Assembly: GCF_006539165.1 (NCBI RefSeq)
Contig: NZ_BJMM01000036.1
Span: 1-64,000 of the forward strand
DNA from: Streptomyces cacaoi
Lineage (GTDB): Bacteria; Actinomycetota; Actinomycetes; Streptomycetales; Streptomycetaceae
Reading direction: 5' to 3'
DNA length: 64,000 nt
Each line of letters starts with the position of its first letter. Position 1 is the stretch's first letter. Position numbers and translations under genes: made by a program. Shown here in pieces: positions 14,954 through 23,414 of the stretch. The notes beneath the pieces were generated by a model. That model saw only the letters and a list, made by a program, of their open reading frames with translations. It searched no databases and was not told where the DNA came from.

Positions 14954-15834
14954 GAGTGGTCTCCCCTTCGTGAGGTGCGTGAAGTGTCCGCGCCCGCGGG
15001 CTCGTCGGGGGCGCCGTCCCGTCCGTGGGGGCGCGCGGCGGGCGGTGGCGCGTCGGACGGGTTGTTGACGGTGGCGGCGTCGAGGAAGGCGGGGCGTTCG
15101 CCGCCGCCGTGCACGTACAGGCTCGCGCCGCTGATGTAGGCGGCCCGTGCGGAGGCGAGGAAGACGCAGGCGTCGCCGATCTCCTCGGGTTCGGCGAGCC
15201 GGCCGAGCGGCACCGTGCGGCCGACGGCGGCCACCCCGTCCTCGTCGCCGTAGTGCAGGTGCGACAGTTCGGTGCGCACCATGCCCAGGACCAGGGTGTT
15301 GACCCGGATCCGGGGTGCCCACTCGACGGCCATGGTCCGGGCGAGGTTCTCCAGGCCGGCCTTGGCGGCGCCGTAGGCGGCGGTGCCCGGTGAGGGCCGG
15401 GTGCCGCTGACGCTGCCGACCATCACGACGGCCCCGCCCGACTTCTGGTGCCGCATCACCTCGTAGGCGGCGAGCGAGGCCGTCAGCGGTGCGAGGAGGT
15501 TGAGTTCGACCACCCGCGCGTGCCGGGCGGCGCCGCCCTCGGCCAGCTGCCGGAAGGGCGTGCCCCCGGCGTTGTTCACCAGGACGTCCAGCCGCCCGTG
15601 TTCCCTGCGGATGCGCGCGAAGAGCGCGTGGACCGCCTCCGTGTCCCGCAGGTCGACGGGCAGGAAGCGCGCGGTGCGGCCGGCCGCTTCGAGTGGCTCC
15701 TCCGGGGGCCGCCGGGCGCAGGCCACCACCTGCGCACCGGCGTGCAGCAGGGCGCGGGTGATGCCCGCGCCGACGCCCCGGGTGCCGCCGGTGACGACGG
15801 CGACGTTCCCCGACAGATCAGTGCTCGCTGCCAC
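14950..15834 (-). CDS. Short-chain dehydrogenase, Rv3549c-like, KstR2 regulon
   Basis: The protein has 294 residues from the GTG at 15834, which follows GGGAGG at ideal distance; upstream GTG 15840 or a longer start is possible. The SDR motifs are TGGTRGVGAGITRAL, NNAGG, and S/Y/K in GSVSGTRPSPGTAAYGAAK. The last ~40 residues after GERPAFLDAA are a low-complexity tail, longer than usual for this family. It is the first gene of a two-gene minus-strand operon starting at the KstR2 operator at 15872-15888. The likely role is an oxidation step in HIP-CoA degradation. Confidence 0.82.
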   Translation of the reverse strand: MAASTDLSGNVAVVTGGTRGVGAGITRALLHAGAQVVACARRPPEEPLEAAGRTARFLPVDLRDTEAVHALFARIRREHGRLDVLVNNAGGTPFRQLAEGGAARHARVVELNLLAPLTASLAAYEVMRHQKSGGAVVMVGSVSGTRPSPGTAAYGAAKAGLENLARTMAVEWAPRIRVNTLVLGMVRTELSHLHYGDEDGVAAVGRTVPLGRLAEPEEIGDACVFLASARAAYISGASLYVHGGGERPAFLDAATVNNPSDAPPPAARPHGRDGAPDEPAGADTSRTSRRGDHS

Positions 15835-15871
15835 GTCCACCTCCCGCAGCGGGCCGTCCGCTGCTACCGTG

Positions 15872-15888
15872 CCTAACAAACGTTTGGT
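15872..15888. promoter_or_regulatory. KstR2-like operator, site 1
   Basis: The minus strand reads ACCAAACGTTTGTTAGG, 15 of 17 bases identical to the site at 23386-23402. It fits the published mycobacterial KstR2 consensus AnCAAGnnCTTGnT apart from one G to A in each half. It lies between two divergent operons of the regulon, 22 bp from the echA20 start. Confidence 0.8.
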
Positions 15889-15909
15889 GGAAAGGTAGCT
15901 GATCTGCTC

Positions 15910-16674
15910 ATGGGTGTCTCCACCTCTGTCCCGGAAAAAGGCGTCGCCGTCGTCACGGTGGACTCACCACCGGTGAACGCCCTCACCGTGCGGGACTGGT
16001 ACGACCTGGCCACCGCCGTCCGCACCGCCGGCGCCCGGAGCGAGGTGCGGTGCGTGGTGCTCACCGCGGCCGGGCGCGGCTTCAACGCGGGCGTCGACAT
16101 CAAGGAGATGCAGCGCACGGCCGGGCACGAGGCGCTGATCGGCGCCAACCGCGGCTGCTTCGAGGCGTTCGCGGCCGTCTACGAGTGCGAGGTGCCGGTG
16201 GTCGCCGCCGTGCACGGCTTCTGCCTGGGCGGCGGCATCGGGCTGGTGGGCAACGCGGACGCGATCGTCGCCGCCGAGGACGCCACCTTCGGGCTGCCCG
16301 AGCTGGACCGGGGCGCGCTCGGCGCGGCCACCCACCTCGCCCGGCTGGTGCCGCAGCACCTGATGCGCACCCTCTACTACACCTCGCGCACCGTGACCGC
16401 GGCGGAACTGCACCGGCACGGCTCCGTGTGGCAGGTGGTCCCCCGCGAGCAACTCACCCAGGCAGCACTGGAGTTGGCCCGGGAGATCGCCGCCAAGGAC
16501 GGCCGTCTGCTGCGTCTGGCCAAGGCGGCGCTCAACGGCATCGACCCGGTGGACGTCCGCCGCAGCTACCGCTACGAGCAGGGCTTCACCTTCGAGGCGA
16601 ACCTGGCCGGCATCGCGGACCGGCACCGGGACGCCTTCCTGTCCGGCAGCACAGCGACCGAGGAGCAGCGTTGA
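15910..16674 (+). CDS. echA20: Enoyl-CoA hydratase/isomerase family, EchA20-type ring-opening hydrolase
   Basis: The protein has 254 residues with a crotonase fold. The oxyanion segments are AAGRGFNAGVDIKEMQ and HGFCLGGGIGLVGNADAIVA. Conserved C-terminal residues (FTFEANLAGIADRHRDAFLSG) resemble mycobacterial EchA20. In the HIP pathway EchA20 hydrolyses the remaining steroid D ring of the bicyclic CoA thioester to give COCHEA-CoA. It heads the plus-strand operon echA20-ipdA-ipdB-ipdC, in the same order as Rv3550-Rv3553. Its last codons overlap the ipdA start (TTGA). Expression should be controlled by KstR2 through the site 22 bp upstream. Confidence 0.88.
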   Translation: MGVSTSVPEKGVAVVTVDSPPVNALTVRDWYDLATAVRTAGARSEVRCVVLTAAGRGFNAGVDIKEMQRTAGHEALIGANRGCFEAFAAVYECEVPVVAAVHGFCLGGGIGLVGNADAIVAAEDATFGLPELDRGALGAATHLARLVPQHLMRTLYYTSRTVTAAELHRHGSVWQVVPREQLTQAALELAREIAAKDGRLLRLAKAALNGIDPVDVRRSYRYEQGFTFEANLAGIADRHRDAFLSGSTATEEQR

Positions 16675-17570
16675 ACGACACCGAGAACGGCACCGGGGCC
16701 CACGCCGGGGCGGACAAGGTGATGTCCGCGCGGGACGTCGTCGCCCGGCTGGAGAGCGGGATGACGCTCGGCATCGGGGGCTGGGGCTCGCGGCGCAAAC
16801 CGATGGCGCTGGTACGGGAGTTGCTGCGCTCGGACGTCACGGATCTGACCGTCGTCTCGTACGGCGGCCCGGACGTCGGGCTGCTGGCCGCCGCCGGGCG
16901 GATACGCAAGCTGGTGACCGCGTTCGCCACGCTCGACTCCATTCCGCTGGAGCCCCACTTCCGTGCGGCGCGGCAGCGCGGCGCGCTGGAGCTGACCGAG
17001 CTGGACGAGGCGATGTTCATGTGGGGGCTGACTGCCGCCGCGCACCGGCTGCCGTTCATGCCGATCCGTGCGGGGCTCGCCTCGGACGTGATGCGGGTCA
17101 ACCCCGGGCTGCGCACGGTCACTTCGCCCTACGAGGACGGGGAGGAACTGGTCGCGGTGCCGGCGCTGCGGCTGGACGCCGCGCTCGTCCACGTCAACCG
17201 CGCCGACCGCCGGGGCAACGGCCGCTATCTGGGCCCCGACCCGTACTTCGACGACCTGTTCTGCGAGGCGGCGGACGCCGCGTACGTCTCCTGCGAGCAG
17301 CTCGTGGACGGCGCGGAGCTGCTGGACGGCGGGGCGCCGCAGACGCTGCTGGTCTCCCGGGCGTTCGTGGACGGCGTCGTCGAGGCCCCGCGGGGTGCGC
17401 ACTTCACCTCCTGTGTGCCGGACTACGACCGCGACGAGGTCTTCCAGCGCGCCTACGCGAAGGCGGCGGCCGACCCCGAGGCATGGCGGGAGTTCACCGA
17501 ACGGTTCCTGTCCGGCGACGAGGACGCGTATCAGGCCGCCGTCGCGGCCTTCCACGAGGAGGAAGCATGA
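16671..17570 (+). CDS. ipdA: COCHEA-CoA hydrolase subunit IpdA (CoA-transferase family alpha)
   Basis: The protein has 299 residues. A TTG start overlaps the echA20 stop (TTGA) and follows GAGGAGCAG; ATG 16722 would remove 17 residues. The family-I CoA-transferase alpha fold is seen in LGIGGWGSRRKPMALVRELL, LTVVSYGGPDVGLLAAAGRI and the long RQRGALELTELDEAMFMWGL segment. IpdA/IpdB form a complex that hydrolyses the last carbocyclic ring (steroid ring C) of COCHEA-CoA instead of moving CoA. It is directly followed by ipdB with an ATGA overlap, as expected for equimolar subunits. Confidence 0.92.
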   Translation: MNDTENGTGAHAGADKVMSARDVVARLESGMTLGIGGWGSRRKPMALVRELLRSDVTDLTVVSYGGPDVGLLAAAGRIRKLVTAFATLDSIPLEPHFRAARQRGALELTELDEAMFMWGLTAAAHRLPFMPIRAGLASDVMRVNPGLRTVTSPYEDGEELVAVPALRLDAALVHVNRADRRGNGRYLGPDPYFDDLFCEAADAAYVSCEQLVDGAELLDGGAPQTLLVSRAFVDGVVEAPRGAHFTSCVPDYDRDEVFQRAYAKAAADPEAWREFTERFLSGDEDAYQAAVAAFHEEEA

Positions 17571-18337
17571 GCAGCACGGGCACGGCGGCGGCCACGCGCG
17601 CCGAGTACTGCGTGGTGGCCTGCGCCGAGGCATGGCGGGGCGCCGGCGAGGTGCTGGCCAGCCCCATGGGCACCGTCCCCACGATCGGGGCGCGGCTGGC
17701 CCGGCTGACCTTCTCCCCCGATCTGCTGCTGACGGACGGCGAGGCGCTGCTCCTCGGCGATGTGCCGGCCGTCGGCGCCGCGGGCCGGGTGGTGGAGGGC
17801 TGGCTGCCCTACCGCAAGCATCTGGCGATGGTGGCCGGCGGGCGGCGGCACGTGATGATGGGCGCCAGCCAGCTCGACCGGCACGGCAACCAGAACATCT
17901 CCTGCATCGGCGACTGGGCCCGGCCCGACCGGCAGCTCCTCGGGGTGCGCGGCGCACCGGTCAACACGCTGAACAATCCGACCAGTTACTGGGTGCCGCG
18001 GCACTCGAAGCGGGTGTTCGTCGAGCGGGTCGACATGGTCTCCGGTGTGGGCTACGACCGGGCCGCCGAGGCCGCACCGTCCGCGCGCCGCTTCCACCGG
18101 ATCCCCGAAGTGGTCAGCGATCTGGGGGTGTTCGACTTCGAGACGCCGGCGCGTACCATGCGGCTGCGGTCGCTGCACCCCGGCGTCCTCCTGGCGGAGG
18201 TGCGCGAGGCCACCGGGTTCGAGCTGGCCGTCCCCGACGAGGTGCCGCGCACCCGGGAGCCCTCGGCCGAGGAGCTGCGGCTCATCCGCGAGGTCATCGA
18301 CCCGAAGGGGCTGCGGGAGCGCGAGGTGCCCGCGTGA
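17567..18337 (+). CDS. ipdB: COCHEA-CoA hydrolase subunit IpdB (CoA-transferase family beta)
   Basis: The protein has 256 residues. It has the CoA-transferase beta fold, with LASPMGTVPTIGARLARLTFSP, GASQLDRHGNQNISCIGDW and the C-terminal PGVLLAEVREATGFEL. It overlaps ipdA by ATGA and ipdC by GTGA. Its function is with IpdA in opening ring C during HIP degradation. Length and order match mycobacterial Rv3552. Confidence 0.92.
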   Translation: MSSTGTAAATRAEYCVVACAEAWRGAGEVLASPMGTVPTIGARLARLTFSPDLLLTDGEALLLGDVPAVGAAGRVVEGWLPYRKHLAMVAGGRRHVMMGASQLDRHGNQNISCIGDWARPDRQLLGVRGAPVNTLNNPTSYWVPRHSKRVFVERVDMVSGVGYDRAAEAAPSARRFHRIPEVVSDLGVFDFETPARTMRLRSLHPGVLLAEVREATGFELAVPDEVPRTREPSAEELRLIREVIDPKGLREREVPA

Positions 18338-19416
18338 GCGGCGCCGTGGTGCCGACGGCGCTCACCGCGCTGACCGGGGTGCGCCATCCGATCGTGCAGA
18401 CCGGCATGGGCTGGGTGGCCGGGCCGCGGCTGGTCTCGGCCGTCGCCGAGGCCGGTGCGCTGGGCGTCCTGGCGTCCGCGACGATGACGACGGAGCGGCT
18501 GCGCGCGGCCGTGCGCGAGGTGAGGTCCCGTACGGACGCGCCGTTCGGCGTCAATCTGCGGGCGGACGCCGGGGACGCGGCGGAGCGGGTGCGGATCATC
18601 ATCGAGGAGGGCGTCCGGGTGGCCTCGTTCGCGCTGGCGCCCTCCCGGGAGCTGATCGCGCGGCTGAAGGACGCCGGGGTGGTCGTCATCCCGTCCATCG
18701 GGGCGCGGCGGCACGCGGAGAAGGTCGCGGCCTGGGGCGCGGACGCGGTGGTGGTGCAGGGCGGCGAGGGCGGCGGGCACACCGGCAGCGTCGCCACGAC
18801 GGTGCTGCTGCCGCAGGTCGTGGACGCCGTGGACATCCCGGTGATCGCGGCGGGCGGTTTCCACGACGGGCGGGGCCTGGTGGCCGCACTGGCCTACGGC
18901 GCCGCCGGGATCGCCATGGGGACGCGTTTCCTGCTCACGTCGGACAGCACGGTGCCGGACGCGGTCAAGGCCCGCTATCTGGCGGCGGAGGTCAAGGACG
19001 TCACCGTGACGACGGCCGTGGACGGGCTGCCGCACCGGATGCTGCGCACCGAGCTGGTCGACGCGCTGGACCGCTCGGGCCGGGCCGCCGCGCTGGCGCG
19101 GGCGCTGCGGCACGCCGCCGCGTTCAAGAAGGACTCCGGGATGTCGTGGCCGCAGCTGGTGCGGGACGGCGCCCGGATGCGGCACGGCAAGGAGCTGAGC
19201 TGGAGCCAGGTGCTGCTGGCCGCCAACACCCCGATGATGCTGAAGGCGTCGATGGTGGACGGCCGTACCGACCGGGGTGTGATGGCCTCGGGCCAGGTCG
19301 CCGGGGTGATCGACGATCTCCCCTCGTGCGCCGAGCTGGTGGAGCGGGTGATGACGCGGGCGCAGGAGGTCCTGCGGGGGCTGCCGGGGCCGGTGGCGCA
19401 GGGGGCGGACGGCTGA
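18334..19416 (+). CDS. ipdC: FMN-dependent oxidoreductase IpdC (nitronate monooxygenase-like)
   Basis: The protein has 360 residues; its GTG start overlaps the ipdB stop. It is an NMO/2-nitropropane dioxygenase-like TIM barrel: PIVQTGMGWVAGPRLVSAVAEAGALGVL, QGGEGGGHTGSVATTVLLPQVVDAV, IPVIAAGGFHDGRGLVAALAYGAAGIAMGTRFL. In steroid degraders IpdC acts on HIP-derived bicyclic CoA esters to set the ring double bond needed for EchA20. In mycobacteria a ferredoxin gene (fdxB) follows; none is present here before the terminator. It is the last gene of its operon. Confidence 0.9.
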   Translation: MSGAVVPTALTALTGVRHPIVQTGMGWVAGPRLVSAVAEAGALGVLASATMTTERLRAAVREVRSRTDAPFGVNLRADAGDAAERVRIIIEEGVRVASFALAPSRELIARLKDAGVVVIPSIGARRHAEKVAAWGADAVVVQGGEGGGHTGSVATTVLLPQVVDAVDIPVIAAGGFHDGRGLVAALAYGAAGIAMGTRFLLTSDSTVPDAVKARYLAAEVKDVTVTTAVDGLPHRMLRTELVDALDRSGRAAALARALRHAAAFKKDSGMSWPQLVRDGARMRHGKELSWSQVLLAANTPMMLKASMVDGRTDRGVMASGQVAGVIDDLPSCAELVERVMTRAQEVLRGLPGPVAQGADG

Positions 19417-19440
19417 ACCCGCCCGCGCTGTGCGGGAGTT

Positions 19441-19473
19441 GGGCCCCGGTCCGGTGTCGCCGGGCCGGGGCCC
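19441..19473. terminator. Bidirectional terminator between ipdC and fadA6
   Basis: GGGCCCCGGTCCGG-TGTCG-CCGGGCCGGGGCCC is a 14-bp stem with one mismatch between two convergent stops. Confidence 0.85.
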
Positions 19474-19480
19474 TCGCGGG

Positions 19481-20638
19481 TCAGAGCCGTTCGAGGATGG
19501 TGACGTTGGCCTGGCCGCCGCCCTCGCACATGGTCTGGAGGCCGAACCGGCCGCCGGTGCGCTCCAGTTCGTGCAGCAGGGTGGTCATGAGCCGGGTGCC
19601 GGTCGCGCCGAGGGGGTGGCCGAGCGCGATGGCGCCGCCGTTGACGTTGACCTTGGCGGGGTCGGCGCCGGTCTCCTTCAGCCAGGCGAGGACGACGGAG
19701 GCGAACGCCTCGTTGATCTCGACCAGGTCGATGTCGTCCAGCGTCATCCCGGCCTTCTTCAGCGCGTACGCGGTGGCCGGGATGGGCGCGGTCAGCATCC
19801 GGATCGGGTCCTCGCCGCGCACCGACAGATGGTGGACGCGGGCCCGCGGCGTCAACCCGTGCTCCTGGACGGCGCGTTCGGAGGCGAGCAGCATCGCCGA
19901 GGCGCCGTCGGAGACCTGCGAGGAGACGGCGGCGGTGAGCCGGCCGCCGTCGACCACCGGCTTCAGCTCCGCCATCTTCTCCAGCGAGGTGTCCCGGCGG
20001 GGCCCCTCGTCGGCGGTCACCTCGCCGTACGGCGCCAGCTCGCGGTCGAACCGGCCCTCGTCGGCGGCGCGCACGGCCCGCTGGTGGGAGCGCAGCGCGA
20101 ACTCCTCCATGTCCTGCCTGGTGATGCCCCACTGGTGGGCGATGAGTTCGGCGCCGTGGAACTGGTTGACGGGGCGGTCGCCGTAGCGGGCGCGCCAGCC
20201 CTCCGAGCCGGCGTAGGGCCCCTCGGTCAGCCCGAGGGGCTCGGCGGCCTTCCGGCTGGCGAAGGCGATCGGGATCATCGACATGTTCTGCGTCCCGCCG
20301 GCGACGACCAGGTCGCTGGTGCCGGACAGCACCGCCTGGGCCGCGAAGTGCGCGGCCTGCTGGGAGGATCCGCACTGGCGGTCCACCGTGACGCCGGGCA
20401 CCTCCTCCGGCAGCCCGGCGGCCAGCCAGCTGGTGCGGGCGATGTCCCCGGCCTGCGGGCCGACGGTGTCCAGGCAGCCGAACACCACGTCCTCGACGGC
20501 GGCCGGGTCGGCGCCCGAGCGCTCCATCAGGGCTTTCAGTACGTGCGCGCCCAGGTCGGCGGGGTGCACGGCGGACAGGCCGCCGCCCCGCTTGCCGACG
20601 GGGGTACGCACGGCTTCGACGATGTAGACCTCGGCCAT
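19481..20638 (-). CDS. fadA6: Acetyl-CoA acetyltransferase/thiolase FadA6
   Basis: The protein has 385 residues, with ATG behind GAGGAGCAGC. All thiolase motifs are present: the nucleophilic Cys in TVDRQCGSSQQAAHF, INEAFASV, GHPLGATGTR with the catalytic His, and the second Cys in CEGGGQANVTILERL. In the HIP pathway FadA6 carries out thiolysis after ring C opening. It lies downstream of kstR2 as in mycobacteria (Rv3556c-Rv3557c) and is probably the last gene of the fadE30-ipdF-kstR2-fadA6 operon. Confidence 0.9.
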   Translation of the reverse strand: MAEVYIVEAVRTPVGKRGGGLSAVHPADLGAHVLKALMERSGADPAAVEDVVFGCLDTVGPQAGDIARTSWLAAGLPEEVPGVTVDRQCGSSQQAAHFAAQAVLSGTSDLVVAGGTQNMSMIPIAFASRKAAEPLGLTEGPYAGSEGWRARYGDRPVNQFHGAELIAHQWGITRQDMEEFALRSHQRAVRAADEGRFDRELAPYGEVTADEGPRRDTSLEKMAELKPVVDGGRLTAAVSSQVSDGASAMLLASERAVQEHGLTPRARVHHLSVRGEDPIRMLTAPIPATAYALKKAGMTLDDIDLVEINEAFASVVLAWLKETGADPAKVNVNGGAIALGHPLGATGTRLMTTLLHELERTGGRFGLQTMCEGGGQANVTILERL

Positions 20639-20721
20639 AGCTTGCTGCTCCTCGGCTGGGTTGCGGGATGGGATCGGTGCGTGCGCGGAGGCCCGGCAGG
20701 CCCCGTCGGTGCGGACACGGC

Positions 20722-21309
20722 TCACTCGCGGACGGCGATGCCCTCCAGCACCATCGACAGGTACTGGCGGGCGATCTCCTCGGGGCTGTGCCGTCCACCC
20801 GGCCGGTACCAGGAGGCGGCGACCCACACGGTGTCGCGCACGAAGCGGTAGGTGAGCCGTACGTCGAGATCGGCGCGGAAGGCCCCGGTGGCCACTCCGC
20901 GCTCCAGGGTGGTCAGCCACGCCGTCTCGAACCGCGACCGGGAGTCGTCGAGATACCCGAACCGGGGCTGGACGGCGAGGTACTTGGACTCCTTCTGGTA
21001 GATCGCGACGGCGGCGCGGTGCCGGTCGATCTCCCGGAAGGATTCGGTGACGAGGGCCTCAAGGGTGGCCCGGGGCCCGAGCCCGGCGGCGAGCACGGCC
21101 TCGTAGCGGGCCCACAGTTCGCCCAGGAACGTGGCGAGGATCTCGTCCAGCATCGACTCCTTGGAGTCGAAGTGGTAGTAGAGGCTGCCGGCGAGCAGCC
21201 CCGCCGCGTCGGCGATCTCGCGGACCGTGGTGGCGTTGTAGCCCTGCTCGGCGAACACCTCGGCCGCCGTGGCCAGAAGTTCCGCCCGGCGCGCGGGAGT
21301 CTGCCTCAT
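20722..21309 (-). CDS. kstR2: TetR-family repressor KstR2
   Basis: The protein has 195 residues. The helix-turn-helix (VFAEQGYNATTVREIADAAGLLAGSLYYHFDSKESMLDEIL) and the whole ligand domain track mycobacterial KstR2, for example IYQKESKYLAVQPRFGYLDD and the C-terminal RPDLDVxLxYRFxRDTxWV..WYRPGG-like stretch. KstR2 represses the HIP regulon and is released by HIP-CoA. The two KstR2-like palindromes at 15872 and 23386 sit in the two divergent promoters of this cluster, which strongly supports the call. No site is seen directly upstream of kstR2 itself (55-bp gap after ipdF), so it is likely autoregulated through the fadE30 promoter. Confidence 0.92.
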   Translation of the reverse strand: MRQTPARRAELLATAAEVFAEQGYNATTVREIADAAGLLAGSLYYHFDSKESMLDEILATFLGELWARYEAVLAAGLGPRATLEALVTESFREIDRHRAAVAIYQKESKYLAVQPRFGYLDDSRSRFETAWLTTLERGVATGAFRADLDVRLTYRFVRDTVWVAASWYRPGGRHSPEEIARQYLSMVLEGIAVRE

Positions 21310-21364
21310 ACCGCGCCTCCCGCTGCCGTGGCACCCCCGCCCGCCGCCGGCCGGCCGCCCCCGC

Positions 21365-22153
21365 TCATGGGTGCTGGCTGCTGACGGAGACGACCTCGCC
21401 GGTCATGTACGAGGAGTAGCCGCTGGCCAGGAAGACGATGACGTTCGCGACCTCCCAGGGCTCCGCGTACCGGCCGAACGCCTCGCGTTCGGTGAGTTCG
21501 GCGAGCAGTTCGGGGGTGGTGACTTTAGCCAGGTGCGGATGCATGGCGAGGCTGGGCGCGACGGCGTTGACCCGCACCCCGTACTCGGCGGCCTCCACAC
21601 CGGCGCACCGGGTCAGCGCCATCACCCCGGCCTTGGCGGCGGCGTAGTGCGCCTGGCCGCGCTGGGCGCGCCAGCCGACCACGGAGGCGTTGTTGACGAC
21701 GACGCCTCCCCGGCCGGCCGCCTTCATCCGGCGCAGCGCGGCCCGGGTGCCGCGGAAGGTGCCGCCCAGGGTGACGTCCAGCACCCGGTCCCACTGGGCG
21801 TCGGTCATGTCGACCAGGTCGGCGGTGCCGCCGAGGCCGGCGTTGTTGACGACGACGTCGAGCCCGCCGTGCAGCTCCTCCGCCCGGTCGAACAGGGCCG
21901 TCAGCTGGGCCTCGTCGGTCACGTCGCAGGGCCGGGCTGCGACCCGGTCGGTGCCGAACTCCTCGGCGAGCCGCTCCTCGGACTCCGTGAGCCTGCGGGT
22001 GTGCGTGTCGGACAGCAGCACCCGGGCGCCCTCCTCCAGCAGGCGCCGCGCGGTGGCGCCGCCGATACCGGCGCCGGCCGCCGCCGTGACGACGGCGGTG
22101 CGGCCGGTGAGCAGCCCGTGGCCCGGGGGATACGGCGGCGGTGTGCTGGTCAT
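21365..22153 (-). CDS. ipdF: Short-chain dehydrogenase IpdF
   Basis: The protein has 262 residues. It is an SDR with TAAAGAGIGGATARRLLEEGARVLLSD, NNAGLGG and the active site NNASVVGWRAQRGQAHYAAAK. In steroid degraders IpdF oxidises the ring hydroxyl of 5-hydroxy-HIP-type CoA esters. It overlaps the fadE30 stop by ATGA and precedes kstR2, the order of Rv3560c-Rv3559c-Rv3557c without the PE/PPE gene. Confidence 0.88.
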   Translation of the reverse strand: MTSTPPPYPPGHGLLTGRTAVVTAAAGAGIGGATARRLLEEGARVLLSDTHTRRLTESEERLAEEFGTDRVAARPCDVTDEAQLTALFDRAEELHGGLDVVVNNAGLGGTADLVDMTDAQWDRVLDVTLGGTFRGTRAALRRMKAAGRGGVVVNNASVVGWRAQRGQAHYAAAKAGVMALTRCAGVEAAEYGVRVNAVAPSLAMHPHLAKVTTPELLAELTEREAFGRYAEPWEVANVIVFLASGYSSYMTGEVVSVSSQHP

Positions 22154-23316
22154 GCGCGGGTCTCCTTGGGCAGGCCGAGCACCCGCTCGGCGATGATGTT
22201 GCGCTGGATCTCGTTCGAGCCGGCGTAGAGGGTGTCGGAGCGGGAGAAGAGGTAGAGCCGCTGCCAGGCGTCGAGTTCGTAGGGGGCTCCGGCGGTGAGC
22301 ATGCCGTCGGCGCCGCACACCTCCATGGCGAGTTCGCCGAGTTCGCGGTGCCAGGTGGCCCAGAAGATCTTCCCGATGGACGCCTCGGGCCCCGGCGCGC
22401 CGGCCGCGACGCCGTCGAGCATGCGCAGCGCGTTGAACCGGATGGTCTCCAGGCCGGTCCAGGCCCGGGCGAGCCGGTCGCGCAGCAGCGGGTCCCGGGC
22501 GGCGCCGTTCGTCCTGGCCAGCTCGATGAGGGACTCCAACTCGCGGCGGAACCCGACCTGTTGGCCGAGCGTGGACACGCCGCGTTCGAAGCCCAGGGTG
22601 GCCATGGCGATCCGCCAGCCCTCGCCGGGCGCCCCGACGGTGTGCGCGAGAGGGGTGCGTGCGTCGGTGAAGAAGACCTCGTTGAACTCGTGGGTGCCGG
22701 TGAGCTGGGTGATGGGGCGGATCTCCACGCCGGGCTGGTCGAGCGGGACCAGCAGATAGGACAGGCCCCGGTGCCGGGTGGAGCCGGGTTCGGTGCGGGC
22801 GAGGACGAAGCACCAGTCGGACTCGTGGGCGAGCGAGGTCCAGATCTTCTGGCCGTTCACCACCCAGTCGTCGCCGTCCCGTTCGGCGCGGGTGCGTACG
22901 TTGGCGAGGTCGGAGCCGGCGTCGGGTTCGGAGTAGCCCTGGCACCAGAGTTCGTCGACGGCGACGATGCGCGGCAGGAACCGCTCGCGCTGCGCGGGGG
23001 TGCCGTGGGCGATGAGGGTGGGGCCGAGGAGCTGCTCGCCGAGGTGGTTGACGCGGGCGGGGCCGTCGGCGAGCGCGTACTCCTCGTGGAAGGCGACCTG
23101 CTCCTCCAGGCTCGCTCCGCGGCCGCCGTGTTCCTTCGGCCAGCCGACGCAGGTCCAGCCCGCGGCGGCCATGTGCCGTTCCCAGGCGAGGCGTTCGGCG
23201 AACGCCTCGTGCTCCCGGCCGGGGCCGCCGCGGCCGCGCAGGTCCGCGAACGGTCCGGTGAGTTGGGTCCGCAGCCAGTCGCGGATCTCGGTGCGGAACT
23301 CCTCGACGCTGCTCAT
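22150..23316 (-). CDS. fadE30: Acyl-CoA dehydrogenase FadE30
   Basis: The protein has 388 residues of acyl-CoA dehydrogenase fold, with W-x-K-E-HGGRGASLEEQVAFHEEYA near residue 60, CQGYSEPDAGSDLANVRTRA, KIWTSLAHESDW and the C-terminal RSDTLYAGSNEIQRNIIAERVLGLPKE. FadE30 is the first dehydrogenase acting on HIP-CoA. It is the first gene of a four-gene minus-strand operon and starts 69 bp from the KstR2-like operator at 23386. Confidence 0.9.
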   Translation of the reverse strand: MSSVEEFRTEIRDWLRTQLTGPFADLRGRGGPGREHEAFAERLAWERHMAAAGWTCVGWPKEHGGRGASLEEQVAFHEEYALADGPARVNHLGEQLLGPTLIAHGTPAQRERFLPRIVAVDELWCQGYSEPDAGSDLANVRTRAERDGDDWVVNGQKIWTSLAHESDWCFVLARTEPGSTRHRGLSYLLVPLDQPGVEIRPITQLTGTHEFNEVFFTDARTPLAHTVGAPGEGWRIAMATLGFERGVSTLGQQVGFRRELESLIELARTNGAARDPLLRDRLARAWTGLETIRFNALRMLDGVAAGAPGPEASIGKIFWATWHRELGELAMEVCGADGMLTAGAPYELDAWQRLYLFSRSDTLYAGSNEIQRNIIAERVLGLPKETRA

Positions 23317-23385
23317 GGGCGGCTCCGGCGGCTGTGATGAGGCGTTCGACGGCTCTCGACGGGTGGGAACCCGTACGTTAATCTA

Positions 23386-23402
23386 CCAAACACTTGTTAG
23401 GG
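23386..23402. promoter_or_regulatory. KstR2-like operator, site 2
   Basis: ACCAAACACTTGTTAGG sits between the divergent fadE30 and crotonase genes, 12 bp before the latter's start. It differs from site 1 only at the two central bases and fits AnCAAGnnCTTGnT except for one base. Confidence 0.82.
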
Positions 23403-23414
23403 AAGGAGCCGCGG

